From positions 1 to 41,903 of the forward strand of contig CALGAN010000014.1 of assembly GCA_937951875.1 (NCBI GenBank): a DNA stretch of 41,903 bases, read 5' to 3'. The position numbers were made by a program, and so were the translations under genes. The notes beneath the pieces were generated by a model that was given only the letters and a program-made list of their open reading frames with translations, ran no database searches and had not been told where the DNA came from. Numbering within the stretch: the first letter of the stretch is position 1; each line of letters begins with the position of its first letter. Of the stretch, positions 39,492 to 41,903 are shown in pieces. Source of the DNA: an uncultured Alkalilimnicola sp. (GTDB lineage Bacteria; Pseudomonadota; Gammaproteobacteria; Nitrococcales; AK92).

Positions 39492-40349
39492 TCAGAGCAC
39501 GTACACGAAGACGTACAACCCCAGCCACACCACGTCGACGAAGTGCCAGTACCAGGCCGCCGCTTCGAAGCCGAAGTGGCTATCCGGGCGGAAGTGCCCA
39601 GCCATGCAACGCAGCGTGATCACGAGCAGGGTAACCGCGCCGATCAGCACGTGCAGACCGTGGAAGCCGGTCAGCATGAAGAAAGTCGAGCCGTAGATAC
39701 CGGTATCCAGCCGCAGGTTCAGGTGCGTATAGGCCTCGTAGTACTCGTAGGCCTGCAGGCACAGGAAGGTCACGCCCAGCGCCACCGTCGCCCACATAAA
39801 CAGCACCAGTTTGATCCGCTCGTTGGCCTTGAGCGCATGATGGGCGATGGTGATGGTGACGCCGGAGGTCAACAGCAGCAGGGTGTTGATGGTAGGCAGC
39901 GGCCACGCCGCCATCGGCTCCCACTGCAGGTCGGCGAAACCGGGCCCGGCGGTGGGCCAGGTCAGGGGCACGGCGTCCCAGATGTAGCGGCTGGTGGCGG
40001 GGTCGTCGCCGCCGAGCCAGGGCACCGACAGCATGCGCGCGTAGAACAGCGCGCCGAAGAAGGCGCCGAAGAACATCACCTCCGAGAAGATGAACCACAT
40101 CATGCCCCAGCGGAACGAGCGGTCCACCTGATCGTTATACAGGCCGGCCACGCTTTCGCGGACCACCGAGCCGAACCAGCCGAACAGCATGACCGCGGTG
40201 ATCGCGAGCCCCACCAGCAGCGGTAACAGCCCCCAGTTGCCGTTCATGTAACCGGCGGCACCGACCACGGAGGTCGTCAAGCCGACGCTGCCGACGAGGG
40301 GCCAGTAACTGCCGTGTGGTACGTAGTAACCGCTGTGTGCTTGAGCCAT
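39492..40349 (-). CDS. coxC: Cytochrome c oxidase subunit III
   Basis: Membrane subunit of the aa3-type oxidase, 285 aa with seven hydrophobic helices. The start AQAHSGYYVPHGSYWPLVGS is the usual subunit III form, followed by WGMMWFIFSEVMFFGAFFGA near residue 81 with the conserved Glu, LTSGVTITIAHHALKANERI near 157, FMLTGFHGLHVLIGAVTLLV near 224 and the final WYWHFVDVVWLGLYVFVYVL. It follows ctaG by 38 bp. Subunit III stabilises subunit I and supports proton uptake. All conserved helices are present. Confidence 0.97.
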   Translation of the reverse strand: MAQAHSGYYVPHGSYWPLVGSVGLTTSVVGAAGYMNGNWGLLPLLVGLAITAVMLFGWFGSVVRESVAGLYNDQVDRSFRWGMMWFIFSEVMFFGAFFGALFYARMLSVPWLGGDDPATSRYIWDAVPLTWPTAGPGFADLQWEPMAAWPLPTINTLLLLTSGVTITIAHHALKANERIKLVLFMWATVALGVTFLCLQAYEYYEAYTHLNLRLDTGIYGSTFFMLTGFHGLHVLIGAVTLLVITLRCMAGHFRPDSHFGFEAAAWYWHFVDVVWLGLYVFVYVL

Positions 40350-40387
40350 TACGCTATCCCCTCAGATCGATGGCGATGTTCTCGTTA

Positions 40388-40924
40388 TCAGTTGACCTGT
40401 CGCCCGCTCACGTCAAAGAAGGTGTAAGCCAGGGTCACGGTCTCCACGTTCCTCGGCAGCGCCGGGTCGATGTAGAACGTCACTTTCAGCTCCTTGGCCT
40501 CGCCCGGCTGGAACGGCTGCTGCACGAAGCAGAAGCAGTCCGGCTTGCCGAAATGGCGCGTGGCCTCCACCGGCACCACGCTGTAGACCGCCTGGGCCAT
40601 GGCCTCGCGGTCGGACAGGTTCTCGGCGTAGTAGGTGGTGGTGTACAGCTCGCCGGGGTGGACCTCCATGCTGTCCACCATCGGCCGGAACCGCCACGGG
40701 GCGTTGCCGTTGACCGAGCCGACGAACTCCACCTTCACCAAGCGACTGCGGTCCACCGCGGACGCTTGGCCGCCCACCGGCTCGGTGGCAATCCACACGC
40801 CCTGGCCAGTGATCTGGCAGAACACCCGATACAGCGGCACCAGCGCGAAACCGAACCCGAACATACCGGCGGTCACCAGCGCCAGCTTCGCGATCAGGCG
40901 ACGGTTCGCGTTCGGCCGCTGCAT
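40388..40924 (-). CDS. ctaG: Cytochrome c oxidase assembly protein CtaG/Cox11
   Basis: Copper chaperone for the CuB centre, 178 aa. One N-terminal membrane helix (about 10-30, LIAKLALVTAGMFGFGFALV) is followed by a periplasmic immunoglobulin-like domain. The copper-binding CFCF motif is intact in HFGKPDCFCFVQQPFQPGEA near residue 127, with PLYRVFCQITGQG near residue 29 also conserved. The ATG is four bases after the stop of the 41-aa gene, indicating coupling, and coxC follows. It delivers copper to subunit I encoded upstream. Confidence 0.96.
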   Translation of the reverse strand: MQRPNANRRLIAKLALVTAGMFGFGFALVPLYRVFCQITGQGVWIATEPVGGQASAVDRSRLVKVEFVGSVNGNAPWRFRPMVDSMEVHPGELYTTTYYAENLSDREAMAQAVYSVVPVEATRHFGKPDCFCFVQQPFQPGEAKELKVTFYIDPALPRNVETVTLAYTFFDVSGRQVN

Positions 40925-40928
40925 GCGC

Positions 40929-41054
40929 TCACCCGTTCATCTGCCGCACGAAGGACCAGACGTAGAAGCCGAAGGCGATGAGCACCAGCACCGCCACCGT
41001 CCAGCGAATCCGGCGCCGGGTTTGAGGATCGAGTTCCTGCCGATTGTCGGTCAT
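40929..41054 (-). CDS. Cytochrome oxidase small assembly-type protein, 41 aa
   Basis: Very short gene between coxA and ctaG. The ATG at 41054 follows GGGAGG by about six bases. The protein begins TDNRQELDPQTRRRIRWTVA and has one membrane helix (about residues 18-35, WTVAVLVLIAFGFYVWSF), then VRQMNG. Such single-helix proteins are common between coxA and ctaG in proteobacteria and are annotated as cytochrome oxidase small assembly proteins. It starts 20 bp after the coxA stop and ends four bases before ctaG. Its exact function is not established. Confidence 0.8.
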   Translation of the reverse strand: MTDNRQELDPQTRRRIRWTVAVLVLIAFGFYVWSFVRQMNG

Positions 41055-41074
41055 GGGCACCTCCCGCCGCGCGC

Positions 41075-41903
41075 TCAGCGCGGCGAGGTTTCACCGGACG
41101 GAATGGTCGGCGGCTCGCTGAAGCTGTGGTAGGGCGGCGGCGAGCTCAGCGTCCACTCCAGACCCCGGGCGCCGTCCCAGACCTGATCGGTCGCCTTGGC
41201 GCCGCCGCGCACGCACTTGATCACCACCCACAGGAAGATGAGCTGGGCGAACCCGAAGCCGAAGGCACCGATCGTGGACACCATGTTCCAGTCGGCGAAC
41301 TGGGTGGAGTAATCGGGAATGCGCCGCGGCATGCCGGCCAGGCCGAGGAAGTGCTGCGGGAAGAACAGCACGTTCACGAAGATGGTCGACAGCCAGAAGT
41401 GCAGCTTGCCCAGGCGCTCGTCGTACATGTGGCCGGTCCACTTCGGCAGCCAGAAGTAGACGGCGGCGATGATCGAGTACACCGCGCCGGTGACCAGCAC
41501 ATAGTGGAAGTGCGCCACCACGAAGTAGGTGTCGTGGTACTGGAAGTCGGCCGGACTGATCGCCAGCATCAACCCGGAGAAGCCACCGATGGTGAACATC
41601 AGCACGAAGCCGATGGCGAACAGCATCGGCGTCTCGAAGCTGATCGAGCCCCGCCACATGGTGGCGATCCAGTTGAACACCTTCACGCCGGTGGGCACGG
41701 CAATGAGCATGGTGGCGTACATGAAGAACAGCTCGCCCGACAGCGGCATGCCCACCGTGAACATGTGGTGCGCCCAGACGATGAACGACAGGAAGGCGAT
41801 CGACGCCGTGGCATACACCATGGAGCTGTAGCCGAACAGCGGCTTGCGCGAGAAGGTCGGGATGATCGCCGAGATGATGCCGAACGCCGGCAGGATCATG
41901 ATG
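41075..41903 (-). CDS. coxA: Cytochrome c oxidase subunit I, C-terminal part (N-terminus outside window)
   Basis: Catalytic subunit of an aa3-type oxidase; about 276 residues are visible and the gene continues past the window end. The first visible codons give IMILPAFGIISAIIP, the segment after the CuB His-Pro-Glu-Val-Tyr site. The CuB His pair is in FIVWAHHMFTVGMPLSGELF, the K-pathway Thr region and ATMLIAVPTGVKVFNWIATM follow, and the heme ligands lie in FVVAHFHYVLVTGAVYSIIA. The C-terminus is the normal proline-rich tail. coxB should precede it outside the window. Nothing looks damaged in this part. Confidence 0.97.
   Translation of the reverse strand, partial: IMILPAFGIISAIIPTFSRKPLFGYSSMVYATASIAFLSFIVWAHHMFTVGMPLSGELFFMYATMLIAVPTGVKVFNWIATMWRGSISFETPMLFAIGFVLMFTIGGFSGLMLAISPADFQYHDTYFVVAHFHYVLVTGAVYSIIAAVYFWLPKWTGHMYDERLGKLHFWLSTIFVNVLFFPQHFLGLAGMPRRIPDYSTQFADWNMVSTIGAFGFGFAQLIFLWVVIKCVRGGAKATDQVWDGARGLEWTLSSPPPYHSFSEPPTIPSGETSPR

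Overview
The window is chromosomal DNA from a high-GC gammaproteobacterium. I judge this from the gene order more than from any single gene. The left part reproduces the block known from Pseudomonas aeruginosa (chpA-pilKJIHG, gshB, tonB3, algH, ruvX, pyrR, pyrB, pyrC', pilU, pilT, yggS, proC, yggT, metX, metW). The right end reproduces the aa3-type cytochrome c oxidase cluster. Several lineage-specific genes (apbE/NusG_II/Gx, a PyrK-like protein, TrpB2) suggest a non-Pseudomonas lineage, possibly Chromatiales/Ectothiorhodospiraceae-like; this is inference. I see no insertion sequences, phage genes, tRNA, rRNA or CRISPR.

Layout. 1-8705 (minus): the Pil-Chp chemosensory operon for type IV pili, in the order pilG, pilH, pilI, pilJ, pilK, chpA, with chpA cut by the window start. 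8706-9076: a 371-bp divergent control region. 9077-17328 (plus): a very tight, largely overlapping run of gshB, apbE, a NusG-domain-II protein, a Gx-type transporter, a TonB3-like protein, algH, ruvX, pyrR, pyrB, a non-catalytic dihydroorotase pyrC', and a degenerate PyrK-like protein. 17329-19560 (minus): the pilus retraction ATPases pilT and pilU. 19647-24314 (plus): yggS, proC, yggT, yggU, then metX, metW and a DUF4426 protein. 24413-25333 (plus): a histone-deacetylase-family enzyme behind a candidate FNR/ANR box. 25337-27234 (minus): an unknown protein and zapE. 27307-29224 (minus): a translationally coupled CheY-like/CheC-like/PAS-GGDEF operon behind a candidate CRP/Vfr site. 29347-30342 (minus): 1-Cys peroxiredoxin and a small possibly DNA-binding protein. 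30397-34590: sohB, a PilZ protein, tusA-like (minus), a 56-aa protein, an OmpA-like lipoprotein and trpB2. 34646-35880: a PEBP protein and a gamma-glutamylcyclotransferase-like protein. 35864-41903: cytochrome oxidase genes coxA (partial), a 41-aa protein, ctaG, coxC, and the assembly/heme A genes surf1, SCO-like, ctaA and cyoE, with a 71-aa membrane protein on the opposite strand.

How the genes work together. Surface sensing and twitching dominate: PilJ/ChpA/PilG/PilH control the retraction motors PilT/PilU. In P. aeruginosa the tonB3 gene of this block is also needed for twitching. A second signalling unit (CheY-CheC-diguanylate cyclase) and a PilZ protein indicate cyclic-di-GMP control nearby. 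The most unusual points are the flavinylation/transport trio apbE-NusG_II-Gx inserted between gshB and tonB, the CheY-CheC-GGDEF operon with its compact promoter region, the pseudo-dihydroorotase followed by a relic-like PyrK protein, and a 13-bp hairpin directly against the ribosome binding site of trpB2.
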